Of a stretch of 64,000 bases of DNA, positions 15,401 to 30,000 are shown in pieces. This stretch comes from Balanoglossus misakiensis. Lineage: Eukaryota; Hemichordata. The position numbers and the translations under genes were made by a program. The notes beneath the pieces are model-generated. The model had not been told where the DNA came from. It ran no database searches and worked only from the letters and a program-made list of their open reading frames with translations. The stretch lies in assembly GCA_040954595.2 (NCBI GenBank), contig CM082580.2, forward strand, positions 1,364,001-1,428,000, written 5' to 3'. The stretch's first letter is position 1, and the number at the start of each line of letters is the position of its first letter.

Positions 15401-18210
15401 TCGAAAATTTGTCATTTTTTGATGATTTTCACCCATGATTTTTCTCAAAAATCGACGAAATTTTGCAAAGTCGAAAATTTGTAATTTTTTGATGATTTTC
15501 ACCCATGATTTTTTTTCAAAAATCGACGAAATTTTGAGATTTTGCAAAGTCGAAAATTTGTCATTTATTAATGATTTTCACCCATGATTTTTTTTCAAAA
15601 ATCGACAAAATTTTGAGATTTTGCAAAGTCGAAAATTTGTAATTTTTTGATGATTTTCACCCATGTTTTTTTTCAAAATTGAACGAACCCATGATTTTTT
15701 TCAAAAATCGACGAAATTTTGAGATTTTGCAAAGTCGAAAATTTGTCATTTTTTGATGATTTTCACCCATGTTTTTTTTTTCAAAAATCGACGAAATTTT
15801 GAGATTTTGCAAAGTCGAAAATTTGTCATTTATTAATGATTTTCACCCATGATTTTTTTTCAAAAATCGACAAATTTTTGAGATTTTGCAAAGTCGAAAA
15901 TTTGTAATTTTTTGATGATTTTCACCCATGTTTTTTTTCAAAATTGAACGAACCCATGATTTTTTTCAAAAATCGACGAAATTTTGAGATTTTGCAAAGT
16001 CGAAAATTTGTCATTTTTTGATGATTTTCACCCATGATTTTTTTCAAAATCGACAAAATTTTGAGATTTTGCAAAGTCGAAAATTTGTATTTTTTTGATG
16101 ATTTTTACCCATGATTTTTTTTTTCAAAAATCGACGAAATTTTGAGATTTTGCAAATTCGAAAATTTGTAATTTTTTGATGATTTTCACCCTTTTTTTTT
16201 CAAAAATCAACGAACCCATGATTTTTTTTCAAAAATCTACGAAATTTTGAGATTTTGCAAAGTCGAAAATTTGTCATTTTTTGATGATTTTCACCCATGA
16301 TTTTTTTCAAAAATCGACAAAATTTTTAGATTTTGCAAAGTCGAAAATTTGTAATTTTTTGATGATTTTTACCCATGATTTTTTTTTTCAAAAATCGACG
16401 AAATTTTGAGATTTTGCAAAGACGAAAATTTGTAATTTTTTGATGATTTTCACCCATATTTTTTTTCAAAATTGAACGAACCCATGATTTTTTTCAAAAA
16501 TCGACGAAATTTTGAGATTTTGCAAAGTCGAAAATTTGTCATTTTTTGATGATTTTCACCCATGATTTTTTTCAAAAATCGACGAAATTTTGAGATTTTG
16601 CAAAGTCGAAAATGTGTCATTTTTTGATGATTTTCACCCATGATTTTTTTCAAAAATCGACAAAATTTTGAGATTTTGCAAATTCGAAAATTTGTAATTT
16701 TTTGATGATTTTCACCCATGTTTTTTTTCAAAAATCAACGAACCCATGATTTTTTTTCAAAAATCGACAAAATTTTGAGATTTTGCAAAGTCGAAAATTT
16801 GTCATTTTTTGATGATTTTCACCCATGATTTTTCTCAAAAATCGACGAAATTTTGAGATTTTGCAAAGTCGAAAATTTGTAATTTTTTGATGATTTTCAC
16901 CCATGATTTTTTTTCAAAAATCGACGAAATTTTGAGATTTTGCAAAGTCGAAAATTTGTCATTTATTAATGATTTTCACCCATGATTTTTTTTCAAAAAT
17001 CGACAAAATTTTGAGATTTTGCAAAGTCGAAAATTTGTAATTTTTTGATGATTTTCACCCATGTTTTTTTTCAAAATTGAACGAACCCATGATTTTTTTC
17101 AAAAATCGACGAAATTTTGAGATTTTGCAAATTCGAAAATTTGTCATTTTTTGATGATTTTCACCTATGTTTTTTTTTCCAAAATCGACGAAATTTTGAG
17201 ATTTTGCAAAGTCGAAAATTTGTCATTTTTTGATGATTTTTTCCCATGATTTTGTTTTTCAAAAATCGACCAAATTTTGAGATTTTGCAAAGACAAAAAA
17301 TTGTCATTTTTTGATGATTTTCACCCATGATTTTTTTCAAAAATCGACGAAATTTTGAGATTTTGCAAAGACGAAAATTTGTCGTTTTTTGATGATTTTC
17401 ACCCATGATTTTTCTCAAAAATCGACGAAATTTTGAGATTTTGCAAAGTCAAAAATTTGTCATTATTTGATGATTTTCACCCATGATTTTTTTCAAAAAT
17501 CGACGAAATTTAAGATTTTGCAAAGTCGAAAATTTGTCATTTTTTGATGATTTTCACCCATGATTTTTTTCAAAAATCGACGAAATTTTGAGATTTTGCA
17601 AAGTCGAAAATTTGTCATTTTTTGATGATTTTCACCCATGATTTTTTTCAAAAATCGACAAAATTTTTAGATTTTGCAAAGTCGAAAATTTGTAATTTTT
17701 TGATGATTTTTACCCATGATTTTTTTTTTCAAAAATCGACGATTTTTTGAGATTTTGCAAAGACGAAACTTTTTAATTTTTTGATGATTTTCACCCATGA
17801 CTTTTTTTCAAAAATTTACGAAATTTTGAGATTTTGCAAAGTCGAAAATTTGTCATTTTTTGATGATTTTCACCCATGTTTTTTTTTCAAAAATCGACGA
17901 ACCCATGATTTTTTTTCAAAAATCGACGAAATTTTGAGATTTTGCAAAGTCGAAAATTTGTCATTTTTTGATTATTTTCACCCATGATTTTTTTCAAAAA
18001 TCGACAAAATTTTTAGATTTAGCAAAGTCGACAATTTGTCATTTTTTGATGATTTTCACCATGATTTTTTTTTAAAAAATGACGAAATTTTGAGATTTTG
18101 CAAAGACGAAAATTTGTCATTTTTTGATGATTTTCACCCATGATTTTTTTTCAAAAATGTACGAAATTTTGAGATTTTGCAAAGTCGAAAATTTGTAATT
18201 TTTTGATGAT
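9471..18210 (+). repeat. Satellite with mixed higher-order structure
   Basis: This part reuses the same variants in a less regular order. The 3.4-3.8 kb spacings between equivalent series (11,222 to 15,060) are followed by a short 1,390 bp spacing (15,060 to 16,450). From about 11,930 a distinct subfamily appears, with gattttttcccatgattttg, caaagacaaaaaattg and tttgtcgttttttg variants. It returns near 12,720, 17,230 and 30,690. The 13,840-15,000 and 17,160-17,420 parts recur about 13.5 kb further right. Confidence 0.8.
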
Positions 18211-21200
18211 TTTCACCAATGTTTTTTTTTAAAAATCAACGAACCCATGATTTTTTTCAAAAATTGACACCAATGTTTTTTTTTTAAAATCAACGAACTC
18301 ATGATTTTTTTAAAAAATTGACATTTTGAGATTTTGCAAAGTCGAAAATTTGTCATTTTTTGATGATTTTCACCATGATTGTTTTTTTCAAAAATCGACA
18401 AAATTTTTAGATTTTGCAAAGTCGAAAATTTGTAATTTTTTGATGATTTTTACCCATGATTTTTTTTTCCAAAAATCGACGAAATTTTGAGATTTTGCAA
18501 AGACGAAAATTTGTAATTTTTTGATGATTTTCACCCATGACTTTTTTTCAAAAATTTACGAAATTTTGAGATTTTGCAAAGTCGAAAATTTGTCATTTTT
18601 TGATGATTTTTTCCCATGATTTTGTTTTTCAAAAATCGACCAAATTTTGGAATTTTGCAAAGACGAAAATTTGTCATTTTTTGATGATTTTCACCCATGA
18701 TTTTTTTCAAAAATCGACGAACCCATGATTTTTTTTTCCAAAATCTACGAAATTTTGAGATTTTGCAAAGTCGAAAATTTGTAATTTTTTGATGATTTTC
18801 ACCCATGTTTTTTTTTCCAAAATCGACGAAATTTTGAGATTTTGCAAATTCGAAAATTTGTAATTTTTTGATGATTTTCACCCATGTTTTTTTTCAAAAA
18901 TCAACGAACCCATGATTTTTTTTCAAAAATCGACAAAATTTTGAGATTTTGCAAAGTCGAAAATTTGTCATTTTTTGATGATTTTCACCCATGATTTTTC
19001 TCAAAAATCGACGAAATTTTGAGATTTTGCAAAGTCGAAAATTTGTAATTTTTTGATGATTTTTACCCATGATTTTTTTTCAAAAATCGACGAAATTTTG
19101 AGATTTTGCAAAGTCGAAAATTTGTCATTTATTAATGATTTTCACCCATGATTTTTTTTCAAAAATCGACAAAATTTTGAGATTTTGCAAAGTCGAAAAT
19201 TTGTAATTTTTTGATGATTTTCACCCATGTTTTTTTTCAAAATTGAACGAACCCATGATTTTTTTCAAAAATCGACGAAATTTTGAGATTTTGCAAAGTC
19301 GAAAATTTGTCATTTTTTGATGATTTTCACCCATGATTTTTTTCAAAAATCGACAAAATTTTTAGATTTTGCAAAGTCGAAAATTTGTAATTTTTTGATG
19401 ATTTTTACCCATGATTTTTTTTTTCAAAAATCGACGAAATTTTGAGATTTTGCAAAGACGAAAATTTGTAATTTTTTGATGATTTTCACCCATGTTTTTT
19501 TTTCAAAAATCAACGAACCCATGATTTTTTTTCAAAAATCGACAATATTTTGAGATTTTGCAAAGTTGAACATTTGTCATTTGTTGATGATTTTCACCCA
19601 TGTTTTTTTTTTTCAAAAATGGACGAACCCATGTTTTTTTTTTTCAAAAATCGACGAATTTTTGAAAATTTTGTTAAGTCGAAAATTTGTTATTTTTTTG
19701 ATGATTTCCCCCCCCCCCCCACGATTTTTTTTTTCAAAAATCGACGAAATTTTGAGATTTTGCAAAGTTGAACATTTGTCATTTGTTGATGATTTTCACC
19801 CATGTTTTTTTTTTCAAAAATGGACGAACCCATGTTTTTTTTTTAAAATCGACGAATTTTTCAAAATTTTGCAAAGTCGAAAATTTGTCATTTTTTTGAT
19901 GATTTCCCCCCCCCCCACGATTTTTTTTTCAAAAATTGACGAAATTTTGAGATTTTGCAAAGTCGAAAATTTGTCATTTTTTGATGATTTTTACCCATGA
20001 TTTTTTTTCAAAAATTGACGAAATTTTAAGATTTTGCTGTCGAAAATCTGTCTTTTTTTGACGATTTTACCCATGATTTTTTTCAGAAATCGACGAAATT
20101 TTGAGATTTTGCAAAGTCGAAACTTTGTCTTTTTTGATGATTTTCACTCATTATTTTTTTCAAAAATCGACGAAATTTTCAGTTTTTGCAAAGTCGAAAA
20201 TTTGTCATTTTTTGAAGATTTTCACCCATGTTTTTTTTCAAAAATCGACGAACCCATGATTTTTTTCAAAATCGACGAAATTTTGAGATTTTGCAAAGTC
20301 GAAAATTTGTCATTTGTTGATGATTTTCATCAGCTATAACCCATTTTTTTTTCAAAAATCGACGAATTTTTGAAAATTTTGCAAAGTCGAAAATTTGTCA
20401 TTTTTTTATGATTTTCACCCATGATTTTTTTCAAAAATCGACGAAATTTTGAGATTTTGCAAAGTCGAACATTTTTCATTTATTGATGATTTTTACCCAT
20501 GATTTTTTTTCAAAAATTGACGAAATTTTAAGATTGTGCAGTCGAAAATTTGTCATTTTTTGATGATTTTCACCCATTTTTTTTCAAAAATCGACGAAAT
20601 TTTGAGTTTTTGCAAAGTCGAAAATTTGTCATTTTTTGAAGATTTTCACCCATGTTTTTTTTTAAAATCGACGGACTTTTGAGATTTTGCAAAGTCGAAA
20701 ATTTGTCATTTTTTGATGATTTTCACCCATGTTTTTTTTTCGACGAACCCATGTTTTTTTTTCCAAAATCGACGATATTTTGAGATTTTGCAAAGTCGAA
20801 AATTTGTCATTTTTTTATGATTTCCCCCCCCCCCACGATTTTTTTTTTCAAAAATCGACGAAAATCTCGAAGTTCTTGCAAAGTCGAAAATTTGTCATTT
20901 TTTGATGATTTTCACCCATGATTTTTTTTAAAAATCGACGAACCCATACTTTTTTCAAAATCGACAACATTTTGAGATTTTGCAGTCGAAAATTTGTCAA
21001 TTTTCGATGATTTTCATCCATGTTTTTTTTCAAAAATCGACGAAATTTTGAGATTTTGCAAAGTCGAAAATTTGTCATTTATTAATGATTTTCACCCATG
21101 ATTTTTTTTCAAAAATCGACAAATTTTTGAGATTTTGCAAAGTCGAAAATTTGTAATTTTTTGATGATTTTCACCCTTTTTTTTTCAAAAATCAACGAAC

Positions 21201-24200
21201 CCATGATTTTTTTTCAAAAATCTACGAAATTTTGAGATTTTGCAAAGTCGAAAATTTGTCATTTTTTGATTATTTTCACCCATGATTTTTTTCAAAAATC
21301 GACAAAATTTTTAGATTTTGCAAAGTCGAAAATTTGTAATTTTTTGATGATTTTTACCCATGATTTTTTTTTTCAAAAATCGACGAAATTTTGAGATTTT
21401 GCAAAGACGAAAATTTGTAATTTTTTGATGATTTTCACCCATATTTTTTTTCAAAATTGAACGAACCCATGATTTTTTTCAAAAATCGACGAAATTTTGA
21501 GATTTTGCAAAGTCGAAAATGTGTCATTTTTTGATGATTTTCACCCATGATTTTTTTCAAAAATCGACAAAATTTTGAGATTTTGCAAATTCGAAAATTT
21601 GTCATTTTTTGATGATTTTCACCCATGTTTTTTTTCAAAAATCAACGAACCCATGATTTTTTTTCAAAAATCGACGAAATTTTGAGATTTTGCAAAGTCG
21701 AAAATTTGTCATTTTTTGATTATTTTCACCCATGATTTTTTTCAAAAATCGACAAAATTTTTAGATTTAGCAAAGTCGACAATTTGTCATTTTTTGATGA
21801 TTTTCACCATGATTTTTTTTTAAAAAATGACGAAATTTTGAGATTTTGCAAAGACGAAAATTTGTCATTTTTTGATGATTTTCACCCATGATTTTTTTTC
21901 AAAAATGTACGAAATTTTGAGATTTTGCAAAGTCGAAAATTTGTAATTTTTTGATGATTTTCACCAATGTTTTTTTTTAAAAATCAACGAACCCATGATT
22001 TTTTTCAAAAATTGACACCAATGTTTTTTTTTTAAAATCAACGAACTCATGATTTTTTTAAAAAATTGACATTTTGAGATTTTGCAAAGTCGAAAATTTG
22101 TCATTTTTTGATGATTTTCACCATGATTGTTTTTTTCAAAAATCGACAAAATTTTTAGATTTTGCAAAGTCGAAAATTTGTAATTTTTTGATGATTTTTA
22201 CCCATGATTTTTTTTTCCAAAAATCGACGAAATTTTGAGATTTTGCAAAGACGAAAATTTGTAATTTTTTGATGATTTTCACCCATGACTTTTTTTCAAA
22301 AATTTACGAAATTTTGAGATTTTGCAAAGTCGAAAATTTGTCATTTTTTGATGATTTTTTCCCATGATTTTGTTTTTCAAAAATCGACCAAATTTTGGAA
22401 TTTTGCAAAGACGAAAATTTGTCATTTTTTGATGATTTTCACCCATGATTTTTTTCAAAAATCGACGAACCCATGATTTTTTTTTCCAAAATCTACGAAA
22501 TTTTGAGATTTTGCAAAGTCGAAAATTTGTAATTTTTTGATGATTTTCACCCATGTTTTTTTTTCCAAAATCGACGAAATTTTGAGATTTTGCAAATTCG
22601 AAAATTTGTAATTTTTTGATGATTTTCACCCATGTTTTTTTTCAAAAATCAACGAACCCATGATTTTTTTTCAAAAATCGACAAAATTTTGAGATTTTGC
22701 AAAGTCGAAAATTTGTCATTTTTTGATGATTTTCACCCATGATTTTTCTCAAAAATCGACGAAATTTTGAGATTTTGCAAAGTCGAAAATTTGTAATTTT
22801 TTGATGATTTTTACCCATGATTTTTTTTCAAAAATCGACGAAATTTTGAGATTTTGCAAAGTCGAAAATTTGTCATTTATTAATGATTTTCACCCATGAT
22901 TTTTTTTTCAAAAATCGACAAAATTTTGAGATTTTGCAAAGTCGAAAATTTGTAATTTTTTGATGATTTTCACCCATGTTTTTTTTCAAAATTGAACGAA
23001 CCCATGATTTTTTTCAAAAATCGACGAAATTTTGAGATTTTGCAAAGTCGAAAATTTGTCATTTTTTGATGATTTTCACCCATGATTTTTTTCAAAAATC
23101 GACAAAATTTTTAGATTTTGCAAAGTCGAAAATTTGTAATTTTTTGATGATTTTTACCCATGATTTTTTTTTTCAAAAATCGACGAAATTTTGAGATTTT
23201 GCAAAGACGAAAATTTGTAATTTTTTGATGATTTTCACCCATGTTTTTTTTTCAAAAATCAACGAACCCATGATTTTTTTTCAAAAATCGACAATATTTT
23301 GAGATTTTGCAAAGTTGAACATTTGTCATTTGTTGATGATTTTCACCCATGTTTTTTTTTTTCAAAAATGGACGAACCCATGTTTTTTTTTTTCAAAAAT
23401 CGACGAATTTTTGAAAATTTTGTTAAGTCGAAAATTTGTTATTTTTTTGATGATTTCCCCCCCCCCCCCACGATTTTTTTTTTCAAAAATCGACGAAATT
23501 TTGAGATTTTGCAAAGTTGAACATTTGTCATTTGTTGATGATTTTCACCCATGTTTTTTTTTTCAAAAATGGACGAACCCATGTTTTTTTTTTAAAATCG
23601 ACGAATTTTTCAAAATTTTGCAAAGTCGAAAATTTGTCATTTTTTTGATGATTTCCCCCCCCCCCACGATTTTTTTTTCAAAAATTGACGAAATTTTGAG
23701 ATTTTGCAAAGTCGAAAATTTGTCATTTTTTGATGATTTTTTCCCATGATTTTGTTTTTCAAAAATCGACCAAATTTTGGAATTTTGCAAAGACGAAAAT
23801 TTGTCATTTTTTGATGATTTTCACCCATGATTTTTTTCAAAAATCGACGAACCCATGATTTTTTTTTCCAAAATCTACGAAATTTTGAGATTTTGCAAAG
23901 TCGAAAATTTGTAATTTTTTGATGATTTTCACCCATGTTTTTTTTTCCAAAATCGACGAAATTTTGAGATTTTGCAAATTCGAAAATTTGTAATTTTTTG
24001 ATGATTTTCACCCATGTTTTTTTTCAAAAATCAACGAACCCATGATTTTTTTTCAAAAATCGACAAAATTTTGAGATTTTGCAAAGTCGAAAATTTGTCA
24101 TTTTTTGATGATTTTCACCCATGATTTTTCTCAAAAATCGACGAAATTTTGAGATTTTGCAAAGTCGAAAATTTGTAATTTTTTGATGATTTTTACCCAT

Positions 24201-27000
24201 GATTTTTTTTCAAAAATCGACGAAATTTTGAGATTTTGCAAAGTCGAAAATTTGTCATTTATTAATGATTTTCACCCATGATTTTTTTTCAAAAATCGAC
24301 AAAATTTTGAGATTTTGCAAAGTCGAAAATTTGTAATTTTTTGATGATTTTCACCCATGTTTTTTTTCAAAATTGAACGAACCCATGATTTTTTTCAAAA
24401 ATCGACGAAATTTTGAGATTTTGCAAAGTCGAAAATTTGTCATTTTTTGATGATTTTCACCCATGATTTTTTTCAAAAATCGACAAAATTTTTAGATTTT
24501 GCAAAGTCGAAAATTTGTAATTTTTTGATGATTTTTACCCATGATTTTTTTTTTCAAAAATCGACGAAATTTTGAGATTTTGCAAAGACGAAAATTTGTA
24601 ATTTTTTGATGATTTTCACCCATGTTTTTTTTTCAAAAATCAACGAACCCATGATTTTTTTTCAAAAATCGACAATATTTTGAGATTTTGCAAAGTTGAA
24701 CATTTGTCATTTGTTGATGATTTTCACCCATGTTTTTTTTTTTCAAAAATGGACGAACCCATGTTTTTTTTTTTCAAAAATCGACGAATTTTTGAAAATT
24801 TTGTTAAGTCGAAAATTTGTTATTTTTTTGATGATTTCCCCCCCCCCCCCACGATTTTTTTTTTCAAAAATCGACGAAATTTTGAGATTTTGCAAAGTTG
24901 AACATTTGTCATTTGTTGATGATTTTCACCCATGTTTTTTTTTTCAAAAATGGACGAACCCATGTTTTTTTTTTAAAATCGACGAATTTTTCAAAATTTT
25001 GCAAAGTCGAAAATTTGTCATTTTTTTGATGATTTCCCCCCCCCCCACGATTTTTTTTTCAAAAATTGACGAAATTTTGAGATTTTGCAAAGTCGAAAAT
25101 TTGTCATTTTTTGATGATTTTTACCCATGATTTTTTTTCAAAAATTGACGAAATTTTAAGATTTTGCTGTCGAAAATCTGTCTTTTTTTGACGATTTTAC
25201 CCATGATTTTTTTCAGAAATCGACGAAATTTTGAGATTTTGCAAAGTCGAAACTTTGTCTTTTTTGATGATTTTCACTCATTATTTTTTTCAAAAATCGA
25301 CGAAATTTTCAGTTTTTGCAAAGTCGAAAATTTGTCATTTTTTGAAGATTTTCACCCATGTTTTTTTTCAAAAATCGACGAACCCATGATTTTTTTCAAA
25401 ATCGACGAAATTTTGAGATTTTGCAAAGTCGAAAATTTGTCATTTGTTGATGATTTTCATCAGCTATAACCCATTTTTTTTTCAAAAATCGACGAATTTT
25501 TGAAAATTTTGCAAAGTCGAAAATTTGTCATTTTTTTATGATTTTCACCCATGATTTTTTTCAAAAATCGACGAAATTTTGAGATTTTGCAAAGTCGAAC
25601 ATTTTTCATTTATTGATGATTTTTACCCATGATTTTTTTTCAAAAATTGACGAAATTTTAAGATTGTGCAGTCGAAAATTTGTCATTTTTTGATGATTTT
25701 CACCCATTTTTTTTCAAAAATCGACGAAATTTTGAGTTTTTGCAAAGTCGAAAATTTGTCATTTTTTGAAGATTTTCACCCATGTTTTTTTTTAAAATCG
25801 ACGGACTTTTGAGATTTTGCAAAGTCGAAAATTTGTCATTTTTTGATGATTTTCACCCATGTTTTTTTTTCGACGAACCCATGTTTTTTTTTCCAAAATC
25901 GACGATATTTTGAGATTTTGCAAAGTCGAAAATTTGTCATTTTTTTATGATTTCCCCCCCCCCCCCACGATTTTTTTTTTTCAAAAATCGACGAAAATCT
26001 CGAAGTTCTTGCAAAGTCGAAAATTTGTCATTTTTTGATGATTTTCACCCATGATTTTTTTTAAAAATCGACGAACCCATACTTTTTTCAAAATCGACAA
26101 CATTTTGAGATTTTGCAGTCGAAAATTTGTCAATTTTCGATGATTTTCATCCATGTTTTTTTTCAAAAATCGACGAAATTTTGAGATTTTGCAAAGTCGA
26201 AAATTTGTCATTTATTAATGATTTTCACCCATGATTTTTTTTCAAAAATCGACAAATTTTTGAGATTTTGCAAAGTCGAAAATTTGTAATTTTTTGATGA
26301 TTTTCACCCTTTTTTTTTCAAAAATCAACGAACCCATGATTTTTTTTCAAAAATCTACGAAATTTTGAGATTTTGCAAAGTCGAAAATTTGTCATTTTTT
26401 GATTATTTTCACCCATGATTTTTTTCAAAAATCGACAAAATTTTTAGATTTTGCAAAGTCGAAAATTTGTAATTTTTTGATGATTTTTACCCATGATTTT
26501 TTTTTTCAAAAATCGACGAAATTTTGAGATTTTGCAAAGACGAAAATTTGTAATTTTTTGATGATTTTCACCCATATTTTTTTTCAAAATTGAACGAACC
26601 CATGATTTTTTTCAAAAATCGACGAAATTTTGAGATTTTGCAAAGTCGAAAATGTGTCATTTTTTGATGATTTTCACCCATGATTTTTTTCAAAAATCGA
26701 CAAAATTTTGAGATTTTGCAAATTCGAAAATTTGTCATTTTTTGATGATTTTCACCCATGTTTTTTTTCAAAAATCAACGAACCCATGATTTTTTTTCAA
26801 AAATCGACAAAATTTTGAGATTTTGCAAAGTCGAAAATTTGTCATTTTTTGATGATTTTCACCATGATTTTTTTTTAAAAAATGACGAAATTTTGAGATT
26901 TTGCAAAGACGAAAATTTGTAATTTTTTGATGATTTTCACCCATGATTTTTTTTCAAAAATGTACGAAATTTTGAGATTTTGCAAAGTCGAAAATTTGTA
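18211..27000 (+). repeat. Diverged satellite block with C-tracts, duplicated at 3.75, 1.38 and 5.13 kb
   Basis: Units here are more diverged. They include runs of 8-12 C (gatttcccccc... near 19,711, 19,905, 20,825), ggacgaaccc variants, and a catcagctataaccc variant. Equivalent points occur at 18,213 and 21,961 (3,748 bp), at 19,550, 23,299 and 24,680 (3,749 and 1,381 bp), and at 20,034 and 25,164 (5,130 bp). At about 23,735 a C-tract unit is joined directly to the tttttcccatgattttg subfamily, a junction that is absent at 19,990. That marks an unequal-exchange breakpoint. C-tract lengths differ slightly between copies. Confidence 0.85.
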
Positions 27001-30000
27001 ATTTTTTGATGATTTTCACCCATGATTTTTTTTCAAAAATCAACGAACCCATGATTTTTTTTCAAAAATCGACAAAATTTTGAGATTTTGCAAAGTCGAA
27101 AATTTGTCATTTTTTGATGATTTTCACCCATGATTTTTCTCAAAAATCGACGAAATTTTGAGATTTTGCAAAGTCGAAAATTTGTAATTTTTTGATGATT
27201 TTCACCCATGATTTTTTTTCAAAAATCGACGAAATTTTGAGATTTTGCAATGTCGAAAATTTGTCATTTATTAATGATTTTCACCCATGATTTTTTTTTC
27301 AAAAATCGACAAATTTTTGAGATTTTGCAAAGTCGAAAATTTGTAATTTTTTGATGATTTTCACCCATGTTTTTTTTCAAAATTGAACGAACCCATGATT
27401 TTTTTCAAAAATCGACGAAATTTTGAGATTTTGCAAAGTCGAAAATTTGTCATTTTTTGATGATTTTCACCCATGATTTTTTTCAAAAATCGACAAAATT
27501 TTGAGATTTTGCAAAGTCGAAAATTTGTAATTTTTTGATGATTTTTACCCATGATTTTTTTTTTCAAAAATCGACGAAATTTTGAGATTTTGCAAATTCG
27601 AAAATTTGTAATTTTTTGATGATTTTCACCCTTTTTTTTTAAAAAATCAACGAACCCATGATTTTTTTTCAAAAATCTACGAAATTTTGAGATTTTGCAA
27701 AGTCGAAAATTTGTCATTTTTTGATGATTTTCACCCATGATTTTTTTCAAAAATCGACAAAATTTTTAGATTTTGCAAAGTCGAAAATTTGTAATTTTTT
27801 GATGATTTTTACCCATGATTTTTTTTTTCAAAAATCGACGAAATTTTGAGATTTTGCAAAGACGAAAATTTGTAATTTTTTGATGATTTTCACCCATATT
27901 TTTTTTCAAAATTGAACGAACCCATGATTTTTTTCAAAAATCGACGAAATTTTGAGATTTTGCAAAGTCGAAAATTTGTCATTTTTTGATGATTTTCACC
28001 CATGATTTTTTTCAAAAATCGACGAAATTTTGAGATTTTGCAAAGTCGAAAATGTGTCATTTTTTGATGATTTTCACCCATGATTTTTTTCAAAAATCGA
28101 CAAAATTTTGAGATTTTGCAAATTCGAAAATTTGTAATTTTTTGATGATTTTCACCCATGTTTTTTTTCAAAAATCAACGAACCCATGATTTTTTTTCAA
28201 AAATCGACAAAATTTTGAGATTTTGCAAAGTCGAAAATTTGTCATTTTTTGATGATTTTCACCCATGATTTTTCTCAAAAATCGACGAAATTTTGCAAAG
28301 TCGAAAATTTGTAATTTTTTGATGATTTTCACCCATGATTTTTTTTCAAAAATCGACGAAATTTTGAGATTTTGCAAAGTCGAAAATTTGTCATTTATTA
28401 ATGATTTTCACCCATGATTTTTTTTCAAAAATCGACAAAATTTTGAGATTTTGCAAAGTCGAAAATTTGTAATTTTTTGATGATTTTCACCCATGTTTTT
28501 TTTCAAAATTGAACGAACCCATGATTTTTTTCAAAAATCGACGAAATTTTGAGATTTTGCAAAGTCGAAAATTTGTAATTTTTTGATGATTTTCACCCAT
28601 GATTTTTTTTCAAAAATCGACGAAATTTTGAGATTTTGCAAAGTCGAAAATTTGTCATTTATTAATGATTTTCACCCATGATTTTTTTTCAAAAATCGAC
28701 AAAATTTTGAGATTTTGCAAAGTCGAAAATTTGTAATTTTTTGATGATTTTCACCCATGTTTTTTTTCAAAATTGAACGAACCCATGATTTTTTTCAAAA
28801 ATCGACGAAATTTTGAGATTTCGCAAAGTCGAAAAGTTTGTCATTTTTTGATGATTTTCACCCATGTTTTTTTTCAAAATTGAACGAACCCATGATTTTT
28901 TTCAAAAATCGACGAAATTTTGAGATTTTGCAAAGTCGAAAATTTGTAATTTTTTGATGATTTTCACCCATGATTTTTTTTCAAAAATCGACGAAATTTT
29001 GAGATTTTGCAAAGTCGAAAATTTGTCATTTATTAATGATTTTCACCCATGATTTTTTTTCAAAAATCGACAAAATTTTGAGATTTTGCAAAGTCGAAAA
29101 TTTGTAATTTTTTGATGATTTTCACCCATGTTTTTTTTCAAAATTGAACGAACCCATGATTTTTTTCAAAAATCGACGAAATTTTGAGATTTCGCAAAGT
29201 CGAAAATTTGTCATTTTTTGATGATTTTCACCCATGTTTTTTTTTTCAAAAATCGACGAAATTTTGAGATTTTGCAAAGTCGAAAATTTGTCATTTATTA
29301 ATGATTTTCACCCATGATTTTTTTTCAAAAATCGACAAATTTTTGAGATTTTGCAAAGTCGAAAATTTGTAATTTTTTGATGATTTTCACCCATGTTTTT
29401 TTTCAAAATTGAACGAACCCATGATTTTTTTCAAAAATCGACGAAATTTTGAGATTTTGCAAAGTCGAAAATTTGTCATTTTTTGATGATTTTCACCCAT
29501 GATTTTTTTCAAAAATCGACAAAATTTTGAGATTTTGCAAAGTCGAAAATTTGTAATTTTTTGATGATTTTTACCCATGATTTTTTTTTTCAAAAATCGA
29601 CGAAATTTTGAGATTTTGCAAAGACGAAAATTTGTAATTTTTTGATGATTTTCACCCTTTTTTTTTCAAAAATCAACGAACCCATGATTTTTTTTCAAAA
29701 ATCTACGAAATTTTGAGATTTTGCAAAGTCGAAAATTTGTCATTTTTTGATGATTTTCACCCATGATTTTTTTCAAAAACGACAAAATTTTTAGATTTTG
29801 CAAAGTCGAAAATTTGTAATTTTTTGATGATTTTTACCCATGATTTTTTTTTTCAAAAATCGACGAAATTTTGAGATTTTGCAAAGACGAAAATTTGTAA
29901 TTTTTTGATGATTTTCACCCATATTTTTTTTCAAAATTGAACGAACCCATGATTTTTTTCAAAAATCGACGAAATTTTGAGATTTTGCAAAGTCGAAAAT

